From Cheiracanthium punctorium (Eukaryota > Arthropoda > Arachnida > Araneae > Cheiracanthiidae), in assembly GCA_038373885.1 (NCBI GenBank), contig JAWZYV010013277.1, positions 55,429-119,428 on the forward strand: a stretch of DNA of 64,000 nt, written 5' to 3'. Below, piece by piece: positions 33,505-46,393 of the stretch (position 1 is the first letter of the stretch; every line of letters begins with the position of its first letter). Position numbers and translations under genes: made by a program. The notes below the pieces were generated by a model. It had not been told where the DNA came from. It worked only from the letters and a program-made list of their open reading frames with translations, and searched no databases.

Positions 33505-34151
33505 TGTGATGTATATCCCATATCTATATCTAATTTTAATAATCATTTACTTTGTGTTTCTTAAATTTAATCTATTCAAGATCAATTTCTTCAAAATTAT
33601 TTTTCTGTTCACACTTTTCTATCGCTTCGGCTTTTAAATCTGTGTATTCGCTTTTTCCCGTATGCATTATTCTTAGTTGTTTATTTCTTCTCGTGAGAAC
33701 GTTGGCGCCATCTGAGCTAAAAATAGATTATATTAAGTCGGTTTGCAACGGTAACGGGTTTTCAGTTTCCCCTCTTTGGCATCGTATTGGCTTTATTATT
33801 TTTAGTTGCTCTGCGACATCTTTAAAATTATTTGCTCGCGATTCCATTATTTAAATTTTAGTATTGGATTAAATTTTAGGGTTGCTCTGGGATTGGCGTT
33901 TTTAATCACAGCCTAGTTTTTTTTTTTTTTCTCGCTAATGCGTAATTTTGTGTTGGGGTAATGTTTAAGTAATTCCATCTTACTTTCATTGTCCTTGCGC
34001 AGGACGTATTTTTATTTCGCTGAGCCATCACCAGCCTTTATTGTAACGTTTATGCTTCAATAACTCTTTTAAATAAACAGTTTTAAGTATTTTAAGCGTC
34101 ACAACGCCGTTTAATAAATATAAAATAGCCTGACCAACTATCATCTTCACA
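33505..34151 (+). repeat. Solo LTR of the 17-kb retrotransposon family
   Basis: TGTGATG to CATCTTCACA, 647 bp, flanked by ATACC on both sides (33500-33504 and 34152-34156), a perfect 5-bp duplication. Aligns along its whole length with the LTRs at 17046 and 22261 but is clearly diverged, roughly three quarters identical by eye; shared blocks include ATAATCATTTACTTTG, TTTAAAATTATTTGCTCGCG and AATAAA (34072-34077). It is the product of recombination between two LTRs, and much older than the full element. Confidence 0.92.
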
Positions 34152-34156
34152 ATACC

Positions 34157-35702
34157 GGTGGATTAAAAACCGGAGTTCCAAAACTAGTGGAGGTAACTGA
34201 AGACTCACTACCGTCACCGAGAACGGATTGGGTGAAGAATCAATGTTTTTCTGCAAGAGAGAAATGTTGCTGATTACACAGGTAGATTGTCAACGAAGAG
34301 ATGGGATGTTCTTTCTTAATAAGATTCTTTACAAAGCACCGAAGCTTATTTGTTTTTAACAATTACAACCGTTCTCTAACTACCATAAATTTAATAATAT
34401 TATTCCTGTGTGCAATAACATGTTCAATATTGAAAATGGTCTTATTTGGACTTAGCAGTACTTTTATAGGAGCAGCAGGAGGACTTTCATGACATTATGC
34501 TCTATTCCTGCTCTATTTTATTGGATTAAGTTTTATGGTTGCTCCGGGATTGGAGTTTTTTATTATTTATATTTATATGCAGTCATTGATTAAATCGTAC
34601 TTTAGGGACATTTCTCCATTTCAGACAAAACAGATTTGATAATAATGAATGTAGCATATTGTTACCAATCTTTGGAGTGACCTGCTCTTCTGGGGATTAA
34701 ATTATGCTAAAATTCGTATTCTACGCGTGAAATAAATTTAATTTTGTCTTTTGCTGCATGAAAATTGGTTAACTATCGCACGAGATACTATGATTTGGCT
34801 GTCCCCATTCTTTAACATTCGGTTTTCTCGAATTCTCGAGAGATATTGCCGCTATGGCTTAGCTGACTTCAGTTTTAAAAAGTTATTTCTTGAGCCAAAT
34901 TTGGCAGATTTTGTCATAAGCTCCCCAAGCTTGGCGACATTTGGCGCAATTTTATTAATGGGATTGTAATGTTTGCTTCCCTGCATCAGCAATGGCAATG
35001 GCCTAGTATTACTCAATTGCATTTCTATTACGCAATCGTTTTTCGTTTGTTTTTTTTTGGGGGGAGGATTTTTCTAGAAATTGAATCTCGTAGACTGCTC
35101 GAGCAACGTCGGCGGAATATGTAATAGAGCAGAGTTCAGTTCAGTTGCTGTAGCCATCTGTTGCTAGCGGACGTTGATTCTGCCGAGAGTATAAGTCTGC
35201 ATTTTGTGCTTTTGCTAGCGTACATTTGCTTATTTTTAGAAGCTTATTTTTGAAAACTGTGAATTCTTCACTTGTATCCTGAGGAACTGCTTAAAATTTT
35301 CCTACAGAATTTCTACTGATTTTTAGTCTGTGGAAGGATGTTATTGTGTGAGAAATACAGCATCTAAAAGAACATCTATGTTACGCTGCCTGTTATAAAT
35401 CCAGTTACTTACTGATTTCTGTGAATTTTTCACACCGGGTTATTCCACGAAGTTCTAGAAGCAATAAAATTCGTGTTCGCATCCTGACAAGTTGACTGAT
35501 CACTACAACTTTCCACATACACTGGACTTTTAAGCTACGGACCCGGAAACAGAGTTTTTTACAATAATTTACAGTTCTTTTACAGGTGCAATCAAAAGAA
35601 CTCCAATACATTACTGTCCACAGCATTAATAGTGACGTACAGGCTTTTCTAATTTATTCGCAAAATTTCTCCAAGTTTTACCACAATGCAGGCAACTATA
35701 GG
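34157..35702. other. Non-coding stretch
   Basis: No element boundary or gene is supported. Short frames (up to 73 codons) have no domains. Confidence 0.5.
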
Positions 35703-36351
35703 CAGAGTTGGGCAGTATCGCAAATACGTGTTATTGAAATACTCTTTCAAAATACAATTTTGAAAATCAATTTTGAGAACAACTTTCAAAATCAATTTTA
35801 CATTTCCACTAGTAAACAGCAAAGTATTTTGATAATGTATTTTAAAGTATATTTTCAATGTATCTTGTATTTTTAGAATACTGGAAATACATTTTGTATT
35901 CTGTGGTCAAATTAATCACAACACCGCAGGTTGCTCGGATTGGGTTATTTGAATGAAAAGGATAAAACTTCTGGTATTCACTTTTCCGCTCTCTTGGTAT
36001 AATTTATGAGTTACTTTTAAGTTCAATTAGACGGGAAAGGGAAAAAAAAGTTTTTCATGCTTCTGTTTAGAACAGTATAATGAGGTTTGTTCTAGGAATT
36101 TTTCTATGCTGCTTGTAACTCATTTAAAATTATAAATGAAGCCAAAAGAAGTCAAAACTATTCTTAGTTAAAATACTTTTTAAATGTTACATGTATTTGT
36201 ATTTTGTGTATATTTTGAAAATACATGTAGTTTGTATTTTAAATTTTTCAATTCAGAAAGTATTTTGCATTTTGTATTTTAATGTTTTTAAATCAATGTA
36301 CCTTGTATTTTGTATTGATAATACATTTTTTATCAATTTTTCTCAACTCTG
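35703..36351. mobile_element. hAT MITE, 649 bp
   Basis: CAGAGTTGGG at the left, CAGAGTTGAG inward from the right. Flanks ACTATAGG (35695-35702) and GCTATAGG (36352-36359) match at 7/8. The subterminal zones are dense in TTTGTATTTT / AAAATACA words on both sides. Confidence 0.88.
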
Positions 36352-36354
36352 GCT

Positions 36355-36560
36355 ATAGGGATGGAAGCGAGACGACACAGAGATTTACAACTTTCTTTCG
36401 AGACGAGACAAATATTTTTAACACTGCAAATAAAGGATTTTGCGAGATGAGAAGAACCCTTTCGTCTGTTTCGCGAGACGAGACGAGCCAGTTTTTCATC
36501 TCGCGCTTATCCGTAACTGTCAAAAATGGCAGAAAGCAAAAGATTGTTTAGTTTAGAAAG
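36355..36560 (+). repeat. GAGACGAGAC-rich interspersed repeat
   Basis: Related to 14094-14208 and possibly 15250-15330 (CGAGACGGGATG). The adjoining MITE ends within this repeat's first bases, so the MITE may have inserted here. Confidence 0.5.
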
Positions 36561-36959
36561 TGTTTCACAATCTATGGCTTTTGGCAAGATTTATCTTTCT
36601 TGATTAAACTGATTTGTAAAAACCGAAAAAATTGTGGTAAATAGGGGGAGCTGGACTTTCGGCCTGTTTTCAGAGGATGTAACCTGAATAAGAGTTGTTA
36701 AGCCCTCAAAAAGTCCTCCGCCTGAGGCATTCCTACCTTAGGCAGACAGCGCTCGTGTTGCTTTGCCAAAAAATAAACTTCATACTAAACCGCAAATCAT
36801 CTGGATTAGTGTTTTTGTTGTTTTGTTGTCCAACATTTCCTTGAATCTCATTTTCGTATATTATGCTAACTAGATTTATACCGTTTTGGTATAGAGACCA
36901 TATTTTAAAAACATTTTGAATGGTGTATTCTATTTTAGACCAAGATTGAGGGGGAAATT

Positions 36960-37285
36960 TGTGGTTTTTTTTAAACACTTTAACCGTTTGACTGCTATGC
37001 AGCGCTATTGCGCTTTTGGAATGTACTTGTACACCCTCCAAAAGAAGCATTCGAGCAAGAGAGAAATTTCCTACGTTGGTTTCGTATATTAAAAATTATT
37101 CATCATAGAATGTGAGTTAGGCTATGCATAAATATGACATTCCATATTTCTATTAAGTTGTGCGTTTTTCAAAAACTCAATTATTTTCCACAAATCCAAA
37201 ATAGGAAATTTCTCTCTTGCTCGAATACTTTTATTGGAGGGTGTATGAGGATTTTGATGGATAGCAGTCAAACGGTTAAAGCTTA
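36960..37285. repeat. Imperfect inverted repeat around 37125
   Basis: TTTAACCGTTTGACTGCTAT, then TACACCCTCCAA, then TCGAGCAAGAGAGAAATTTCC (about 36980-37070) returns inverted at about 37193-37282. A roughly 60-bp direct repeat also flanks the structure (36708-36767 and 37573-37632, AAAAGTCCT, then TCCTAC, then GGCAGA.AGC). No terminal duplication found. Confidence 0.65.
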
Positions 37286-37286
37286 C

Positions 37287-37454
37287 CAGGGCCGGCTCAA
37301 GGGGGGTGCGAATGTAGGCGATCGCCTAAGGCCCCGCGCTTATAGAGGCCCCGCTCCTGGGCCCTTCTTTTTGCTATCTCATAAGACATGACAGAGAAGA
37401 GGCCCCGCTCTTGCGCTTCGCCTGGAGCCCCGCACGTCCCTGGGGCCGGCACTG
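37287..37454. mobile_element. hAT MITE, 168 bp
   Basis: CAGGGCCGGC at the left, CAGTGCCGGC inward from the right. AGCTTAC repeated on both sides (37280-37286, 37455-37461). GC-rich with AGGCCCCGC words, unlike its surroundings. It abuts the right arm of the inverted repeat at 36960-37285. Confidence 0.88.
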
Positions 37455-37844
37455 AGCTTACTAAAATGCATTTTATGTTTCAATATGTACTTCTTGAGGA
37501 TGTACTTGGAAAAAGTTATGGATAGTCTGGAGTATTTCTCCAGATGTAAAATAGATTCACGCTAAAACCTTCAAAAAAGTCCTTGGACCAAGGTAATCCT
37601 ACTTTTGGCAGATAGCCCTTGTGAGTTTTGCCTCAACAAAAGCATGAAACAAGAAGGTAGCCATGTCCGATATACATGCGGGTCAAAAATAATAATTCGT
37701 GACGTAAAAATTACATTATAAGAAATATAAGTGCTCTTGTTTTCAGGTCTGGGCTCACACTTTATTATGATAATTTAAAAGCACACACACGATAACTATA
37801 GTAATTCTTCAATTAATTAATTTATTGATTTACATTGTTTAAAC

Positions 37845-38175
37845 CAACGGCTCTCAACGGGGGTCGGGGCCCCCTTGAGAATCTCGAAGAGTTTGCAGGA
37901 GGGGGGGTGGAGGGGAGAAAAATAGGCAAAGAGCAAGTGATAATGCATGTTTTAAAAAATCATGTCATTTTACCACAAAACATATCTACTTTCGCTTAAA
38001 ATGCTTATTCAAATTTTATGGGTAATATTATTTTGTAGAAAAGGTGTCTAAATGTTCATTGTTGAAGAATAAAAAATTGCTGAGGAATGTGACGCGGGGA
38101 GGGGTGGGGCGGGAAGGCACCATCGTAAGCTATCCTTTATTGGGAGGGCAGAATGTTAAAGGTTGGGAACCGCTG
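37845..38175. mobile_element. hAT MITE, 331 bp, same family as 13653
   Basis: CAACGGCTCTCAAC at the left, CAGCGGTTCCCAAC inward from the right. The interior matches 13653-13969 in the opposite orientation. Flanks do not show a clear duplication, so this is an older copy. Confidence 0.8.
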
Positions 38176-39604
38176 AAAGTAAAAGTCGATTGCCAATTGC
38201 CAAAAGCTATTTGATAGAAGTGCTCTTCGAATAAGTTTCATAAGTTATCCTAATAGTTTTATTAAATAATATTAAATGCTTATTTCTTTTTCGAAATAAA
38301 AGAAAACTGTAATTTTAAGCCTATTAAAAATGTATGTATAAAATATTATCAATAAATTTACACTGATATTTCACAAAATATAAACTAGATGGCAGCACTA
38401 CAGGAGAGAAAAAGCAATTTCTGGTGAAATAAAATTTTCGGATAGTAAAAGTACCTATTCATAGGCGCCGACTTCATGGGGCTTGGAGGGGCTTCAGCCC
38501 CCCCCCCCCAATATTTTTATTCAGGGGGCTGAGCCCCTTCAAAAACTTCACTCCAATTTTTTTGTGTCAAATCATATTTCTTCCTCCAAATCGGTTAAAC
38601 TTAAGAATCCTAAAAATAGAGAATGTATCGCTAGCCCACTCCGCTTTTTCTTTCACAGGGATTCAGGAATTACGTTGGGCGCCTGTCATGCCGTAAGGCA
38701 CGGATGTCAACCATCTTTATCAAGAGCGCAAGCACAAACAAATGACCATCAGGTAGCTAAGCAAAAAGAAACGGGTGTTTTCCCCCACAAGAACCCTTCA
38801 GATTTTACACCGTGACACAATTGATGATGGAATTGCTTTCTAGTAGGGAGAAGACTGCGCTTTTTTTAGGAGGGTCGTTCTCATGTAATGTAATCTTTCT
38901 TTTTTAAATCAGTACAGCAAAAGCTTTCACTTTTGTTCTATTGTGAGATACAGACTCTTCTGTAGACGTCTGACCATGAGATTTTCCCATTGTGCAAAAC
39001 TGCAAACGATTGTGACATTCCCATTTCCCAGCAGTATTAAGTTTCGATGCTGAAAATAAACCGTTTAAATGTGACTTAAAAACAATTCAAGGCAGAAAAT
39101 TGATAGTCAAATTTAAGTTTGAAGATTTTAAATCATGAAGAACCTTGTGAGATAGATGAAAAATTGATGTTTAATACAGTTTCGGATATAGACAGTATTC
39201 ATTTCTTTATACGCTTTATCAAAACTTTACTAATATCGAACGCTTAACGTTTCTGATTTAGCTAGAGTTAAGAGCTAAATAAAAAATGATTTCATAAAAA
39301 TCTTCGAGCAACACAACTTCTGGATTATTTTTATAATTGCTTGCTCGTATCTTCTCTCTTTACATATAAAACTCTATCCCCCATCAAGGGCGTAATCAGA
39401 GGTGGGGGGGCGGGGCGGGTTACGCGGGCTGAGCACTACTTAGCTGTCTCCCAGCCCCCCTACGATTTTCAAAAATTTTTGTTAGTTTACATAAATACGA
39501 AAATTTAGAAACGAACATTTGAAAACCATGAAATCTTTAAGAAGACTCGTTGTTTTAGGCGAATTTCGGTTCATTATTTTGCTACTCTTGGCTGCATGTG
39601 GTGC

Positions 39605-39760
39605 CAGTGGCGGTTCCAGAGGGGGGTCACAGTGGTCACGACCCCCCTGGGCCTAGATTAACCATATCGCCAAGAAAGAAGGAAGAAAAAAAACGAGGGC
39701 CCACCCAAGCCGAGCTTGGACAAGGCCCAAAATTCAGAGAGGCCTTGATCATGTGCATAC
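39605..39760 (+). mobile_element. Left-end fragment of a CAGTGGCGG hAT element
   Basis: CAGTGGCGGTTCCAGAGGGG, then GTCACGACCCCCC is a typical hAT-type terminus with subterminal C/G runs. No matching right end was found. Confidence 0.5.
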
Positions 39761-40280
39761 ATATCATATTGTGTTGCTGAAAGAGAATTCCTCTTTAGAA
39801 AACCATTAGTCTCTGACTAATTTACTTTATTTTATAACAACACTAAAGTATGCACACAATATTCTGACTATGTACTGAGTCGTTGTTCCTTGGCAGAAGA
39901 ATATGCAGCCGTTTTGTAAATATGTGCATTCATCCATACATAGAGGGCAAAGGAAAGGGGAGTCACAGCGAGCATGATTAAGATAAGTGTGATTGGGGTA
40001 GTGCCTCGAACCCACAATGAAAGAAAACGATCAAAATCAAAAAATGGTTTTAGAAAAATGTGTGAATTGGGCGTGTGATACATATACTCGTATTCGACCC
40101 CCACCTCCACCCCACACTTGCAAATAGCCTCCCTCTTCTGTAAAAGCACTCTGTGAAGCACCTATGTTTGTAAATTATTATTTATGGAATATCAAACTAG
40201 CGTAACTGCTACAAAACCATAAAAATTATAGAGGAGGAAGGAGGGGGCTGTCATGGGGAAAGAGGGACTATACCTAAACA

Positions 40281-40345
40281 GTGCCGGATTACCCATTAGG
40301 CTGAGTAGGCTTTCACCTGTGGGCTCCTACCATTTTAGAGGCCTG
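40281..40345 (+). mobile_element. Left-end fragment of a CAGTGCCGGATTA hAT element
   Basis: CAGTGCCGGATTACCCATTA, then GGCTGAGTAGGC is a terminus style common among animal hAT MITEs. The right end was not found. Confidence 0.5.
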
Positions 40346-40710
40346 CGTTAAAATTTAGGAAAAAAATATAATCAAACATTATTAAAGCTATTTTAGTGTT
40401 AATATTTATACAGTATATGTATATGTAACTCTCAGAAAATAATTCTGATTCATTATTGACTTCGTACACAAGAAACACTTTTTGGCATTGTACACTTCTT
40501 AATTGAAATTTGAATGAATATGTGCTAGAAAGTTTGAAGCTGACTATTGAGCTTGAAGTTTTATGTGCACATTTCAGTGATACCTTGCGTTAGATGGATG
40601 TATATTTTGCAAATTCAATAAGGAGAACTTTTAGCACTATGTTTACACGAACGGGCTATGGTAATCATAAGAAGGCTTATAAACAAAATACCTTTCGTAC
40701 CCCAGTCATC

Positions 40711-41745
40711 ACAATCATATTTTATACAACTTTTTTCCGTTCTGAATAAAAATTAATTTTCGTATATTGTTGCACAAATATCATCAGAATAAATTTCAAA
40801 TAACATAATTCGTTATGGTTTTAGTTTATAAAATGAATACTATGTATCCATTTAGCCAAAGCGTCTCTGACTTACCAATTGCTAGTGTGCTAGTTTAATT
40901 TGTTTTGATAATTGTTAAGGTAATCTGGAACAATTTTCCAAATAGAAGGGTGATTTAGAGTGCAGTGGAGTTTTCATATATGTTTTAAAAATAATATGGC
41001 GTAGACTATGATTTTGAATTAGATTTCATTCATTTTGTTTCCATTTTTCATATTATTGAGTATTCTTATTTTAATGTAAAGTGAAAATGTTGAGTATGTT
41101 TAAAAATTGTCTGTAAATATCTACAATAATTCAGAGTGATAATTTTGGCATTGTATATCTGTTTCTGTATTATTCCACTTTTAAATGTAAAGCACGATTA
41201 TATTTTATACAACTTTTTTCCGTACTGAATAAAAATAAATTTTCATATATTGTTGCACAAATATCATCAAAATATGTTTCAAATAGCATAATTCATTATG
41301 GTTTTAGTATATAAAATGATTACTATGTGTCCATTTTGCCAGGAGCGTCTCTGATTTGCCAATTGCTTATGTGCTGTTTTAATTTGTTTTCATAATTGTT
41401 AAGGTAATCTGGAACGGTTTTCCAAAAAGAAGTGTGATTTAAAGTGCAATGCAGATTTTATATGTCGAGTTTTCTATGCCAAGTTCCACACGAAGCCCCC
41501 CACCCCCGCCTAGATCCCTCACGCAGATAGTTGGCCATAACACCACATTTCAACATTTCTCTTCATTTTTAATGTTATTGAAAGATTACATGACTATTCT
41601 TAGTTTAATGTAAAATGAAAGTTTTCAGTATTAAAATGTTTATGAAGACCTAAAATAGTGTAGACTCTGAATTTTGATATATTCTCGCACATGGATATCT
41701 TTGTTAAATCATTTTTAAATGTTAAAGAGGATGATATTATTGAAA
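40711..41745 (+). repeat. Direct repeat of about 480 bp, two copies
   Basis: Copies begin near 40712 and 41201 (both TTATACAACTTTTTTCCG shortly after) and run in parallel through TGTTGCACAAATATCATCA, GGTAATCTGGAAC and TTTTAATGTAAA. The second copy holds an extra GC-rich patch (41490-41560) that matches part of the MITE at 807-1182. Confidence 0.75.
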
Positions 41746-41960
41746 AATTAATTTTTTTCCTGCTGTGAAAATACTATGAGAATGAATTTAAAAGCATATT
41801 TTATTTATTTATTTGTTTTTACAATTCAAATCACGGAAATCCGTTTAAAATGTATGTGTCGAAGAGAGGACTTGTAACTTTGTATGATGGTTTGTATATT
41901 TATTTGATTCGTTTTAATACATGGAAAGGAGGTATTTATTACTTCTTTGTTTATGTTTTT

Positions 41961-43914
41961 ACTTCCTTGTACGTAGTGTAAGGAAGTAATGTGATCCCGA
42001 AAAATTTTGGGGGCCAAATTTCGACAAAAAAACCGATTTTCACTACCTCTAAATTGAATTTTAAAAATTTTTTCGATGCATCTCATCGTAGGCTAGCATG
42101 CACGATCCTATTAACGCGTCTGCAACTCATTTTGACCAGCGGCGAGTTTATTGTGGTCAGTTTTTCCATGCCGTCTGTACGTACGTACGTACGTATGTAT
42201 GTAACTCGCATATCTCAAAAACTATGGGTCGTAGAATGTTGAGATTTGATATTTAGGATTGTTCTATGATCTAGTTGTGCACCTCCCCTTTTGGTCGCAA
42301 TCGAATGAATAGTTTATGTACAGGACCGCCCAAAAGATTCGAAATACATTACGCTCTATGGGCCGAAAATCATTAAACTCGCATATCTCAAAAACTATTA
42401 GGCGTAGAATGTCGAAACTTCATATTTTGGATAGTTGTAACATCTAGTTGTGCACCTCCCCTTTTGGTTCCATTCGATTGGATAGTTTATCTACAGGACC
42501 GCCCAAAACATTCGAAATAAATTACGCTCAATGGGCCGAAATTCATTAAACTCGCATATCTCAAAAACTATTAGGCGTAGAATGTTGAAACTTTATATTT
42601 AGGATTGTTGTAACATCTAGTTGTGCACCTCCCCTTTCGGTTCCATTCGACTGGATAGTTTATCTACAGAACCGCCTAAAAGATTCGAAATACATTACGC
42701 TCTATGGGCCGAAATTCATCAAAGCGTTTTTTAGAGGTATTGGACTATTTCAAACGACTCAGAAGTGATATATGCTGTAAAGAGTTAGAAAATGAATTTC
42801 TCCATTAAAAAAAGTGTCTTTATCATTTACAGTTCTGCTACAGGAACACTCAAAAGATTTCCAATACATTCTGGTCAATGGCAATTTTAGGAGATTCATC
42901 CATTTCAAGCACAATACCGTCCTACCACATAAGTTATTTAATGGTCCGACCACGGTCACGTGCCTCCCTCAAGTACTATGCCAAAAGTCGCCAAGCTTGG
43001 CGACTTTTTTGTGTACGTGTGTGCATATTTAACTCTCAAATCTGAAAAACTATTATGAAATTTCATATATAAGATTAATGTAACATCTAGTTGTGCATCT
43101 CGATTTTTGGTTAAAATCTATTGGAGAGTTTATTTACAGGACCACCGAAAAGAATTTCAGTACTTTAATGTCTATGGACAACTTCAATATAATATAATTG
43201 TATACAGTCATTGTTTGGTACATGCCCAAAATCTCGCCGTCTGTCCTCGACCTTGGCGAGTTTTGCCGAAATGTCGCCAAATTTGGCGATAGTCAGTCAT
43301 TTGGTCCATGCCCAAAGTATCGCCATTTGTCATCGTTCTTGGCGAGTTTTGGCGAAATATCGCGAAATTTGGCGATAATCTGTCATTGTTGGTCCATGCT
43401 TAATATCTCGCCAAATGTCGTCGACATTGACGAGTTTCGCCGAAATATCGCCAAATTTGGCGCCAAAAATTATTTCGTATTTTGTATAACTCTAAAACTT
43501 TAACCCGTAGAATTTTGAACTTTTGTATTTAGAACTATATTATAATATCTAACGGTTTTCAATATCTTTTTTGACAGCAATCGACTGAGAATTTATTTAC
43601 AGGGTGAGCCAAATGACTTTAAATACATTGAGGTGTATGGATGCATTCAATTCATTGAAAGTCTGTGGTCAATGACTACTTTGGCTATCCCCAAAATCTC
43701 GCAGACTATCTCAAGTTTCTCGGCTTTTGGTGAAATATCGCCAAATAAAGTGTCAGAAAGAAATCTTTCAAATTGAACTCAGCTTGGCGATATCGAAATG
43801 TTTGGCTAGAAATCGCTATATCTTACTATTATTGATATTTTATATCTTTCAAACAAATAAGTTTAGAGGAAGTGCGTAAAAAATATTTTTGATTTAATAG
43901 ACGTGCAAGGAAGT
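41961..43914 (+). repeat. Left arm of giant palindrome, about 1.95 kb
   Basis: Starts ACTTCCTTGTACG and ends CGTGCAAGGAAGT, so the arm itself has inverted ends and looks like a whole element. It is the inverse of 44436-46393 with few mismatches. Landmarks in order: an ACGT microsatellite (42178-42196), three 173-bp units (42203-42721, each with AACTCGCATATCTCAAAAAC), a 26-bp palindrome around AAGCTT (AAAAGTCGCCAAG, about 42984-43009), three 86-88-bp units with CGCCAAATTTGGCG (43206-43470), then AT-rich sequence. No long ORF; short frames repeat the same peptide per unit and are by-products. Confidence 0.9.
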
Positions 43915-44435
43915 CATGTGTTGGACACATCAGATTTTTTTAAATAATTTTAAATGTAATCTGTAAAAAGTTGCCAAAGAAATGTAATTTAAATGTGATC
44001 AGTTTTTCTGTCTTAAAGTAGTGCGACATTTAATTAAAGTCGATTCAATTTATGGGTATTTCATCATGTAGTAAAATAAAAAATACTATTTTATATTAGT
44101 AAAAATGATCTCTGATGAATGTTTGCAAGTAAATAAAATAATCCGGATTTTTGTATTTCGTCTCGTTTGTACTTCTAGGGTATTTTGAAATATTAGCTGG
44201 AGTAATGTTTTGCAGAACAGTTTTCCACATTTGACTGCATGCATTTTCTTTCCTATGAAATTATCATTAAATACATTTCGAAAAAGATTTTACTTGTTTT
44301 GCTGTTATTAACTTAATTAAAATTCAGTTGTTCTTTCAGAAGGGCGATTTACTTTCTCCATATGTATACTGAAGACTGATTCGAGATCTTGAGTTCAAAT
44401 ACTTAATTTAAAAAATCTGATGTGTCCAACACATG
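43915..44435. other. Spacer between palindrome arms
   Basis: The first and last roughly 35 bp still belong to the palindrome (CATGTGTTGGACACATCAGA and inverse). The remaining roughly 450 bp (43956-44399) is unique, AT-rich, and shows no gene. Confidence 0.7.
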
Positions 44436-46393
44436 ACTTCCTTGCACGTCCATTAGATCAAAAATATTTTCGACGCACTTCCTCTAAATTTATTTGTTTC
44501 AAAGAGATAAAATATCAATAATAGTAAGGTTTAGCGATTTCCAGCCAAATATTTCGATATCGCCAAGCTGAGTTCAATTTGAAAGATTTCCTTCTGACAC
44601 TTTATTTGGCGATATTTCACCAAAAGCCGACAAACTTGAGATAGTCAGCGAGATTTTGCGGATAGCCGAAGTGTCTGTTAGTCATTGACCACAGACTTTC
44701 AATGAATTGAATGCATCCATACACCTCAATGTATTCAAAGTCATTTGGCTCACCCTGTAAATAAATTCTCAGTCGATTGCTGTCAAAAAAGATATTGAAA
44801 ACAGTTAGATATTACAATAGTTCTAAATACAAAAGTTAAAAAATCTACGGGTTAGTTTTAGAGTTATACAAAATACGAAATAACTTTTGGCGTCAAATTT
44901 GGCGATATTTCGGCGAAACTCGTCAATGTCGACGACATTTGGCGAGATTTTAAGCATGAACCAAACAATGACAGATTATCGCCAAATTTGGCGATATTTC
45001 GCCAAAACTCGCCAAGAACGATGACAAATGGCGATACTTTGGGCATGGACCCAATGACTGACTATCTCCAAATTTGGCGATATTTCGCCAAAACTCGATA
45101 AGGTCGAGGACAGACGGCGAGATTTTGGGCATGTACCAAACAATGACTATCTACAGTAGTATTATATTGAAAATGTCCATAGACATTAAAGTACTGAAAT
45201 TCTTTCCATTGGTCCTGTAAATAAACTCTCCAGTAGATTGGAACCAAAAATCGAGATGCACAACTAGATGTTACAACATTCTTATATATGAAATTTCATA
45301 ATAGTTTTTGAGATTTGAAAGTTAAATATGCACATACGTACACCAAAAGTCGCCAAGCTTGGCGACTTTTGGCATAGTTCTTGAGGGAGGCACGTGACCG
45401 TGGTCGGACCATTACCTAATTTATGTGGTAGGACGGTATTGTGCTTGAAATGGATGAATGCCCCTAAAATTGCCATTGACCGTAATGTATTGGAAATCTT
45501 TTGAGTGTTCCTGTAGCAGAACTATAAATGATAAAGACACTTTTTTTAATAGAGAAATTCATTTTCTAACTCTTTACAGCCTATATTACTTCTGAGTCGT
45601 TTGAAATAGCCCAATACCTCTAAAAAACGCTTTGATGAATTTCGGCCCTTAGAGCGTAATGTATTTCGAATCTTTTGGGCGGTCCTGTACATAAACTATT
45701 CAGTCGAACGGAACCGAAAGGGGAGGTGCACAACTAGATGTTACAACAATCCTAAATATAAAGTTTCAACATTGTACGCCTAACAGTTTTTAGGATATGC
45801 GAGTTTAATGAATTTCGACCCATTGAGCGTAATGTATTTCGAATGTTTTGGGCAGTCCTGTAGATAAACTATCCAGTCGAATGGAACCAAAAGGGGAGGT
45901 GCACTACTAGATGTTACAACAATCCAAAATATGAAGTTTCGACATTCTACGCCTAATAGCTTTTGAGTTAGGCGAGTTTAATGAATTTCGGCCCATAGAG
46001 CGTAATGTATTTCGAATCTTTTGGGCGGTCCTGTACATAAACTATCCATTCGATTGCCACCAAAAGGGGAGGTGCACAACTAGATCATAGAACAATCCTA
46101 AATATCAAATCTCAACATTCTACGACCAATAGTTTTTGAGATATGCGAGTTACATACATACGTACGTACGTACGTACAGACGGCATGGAAAAACTGGCCA
46201 CAGTAGACTCGCCGCTGGTCAAAATGAGTTGCAGACGCGTTAATATGATCGTGCATGCTAACCTACGATGAGATGCATCGAAAAAAATTTTTAAATTAAA
46301 TTTAGAGGTAGTCAAAATCGGTTTTTTTGTCGAAATTTGGCCCCCAAAATTTTTCGGGATCACATTACTTCCTTTTACTGCGTACAAGGAAGT
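44436..46393 (-). repeat. Right arm of giant palindrome, about 1.96 kb
   Basis: Inverse of the left arm with the same order of landmarks: the 86-88-bp units at about 44880-45150, the AAGCTT palindrome at about 45347-45372, the 173-bp units at about 45630-46150, the ACGT microsatellite at about 46153-46180. Mismatches are frequent enough that the arms are not freshly duplicated, yet the length match (1954 and 1958 bp) is close. Confidence 0.9.

Noticed and set aside
43107..45247. Short ORFs with ILAKYRQIW / PKISPSV-type repeats in the palindrome arms
   Set aside because: They follow the 86-88-bp tandem units and occur mirrored in both arms; non-coding repeats explain them.
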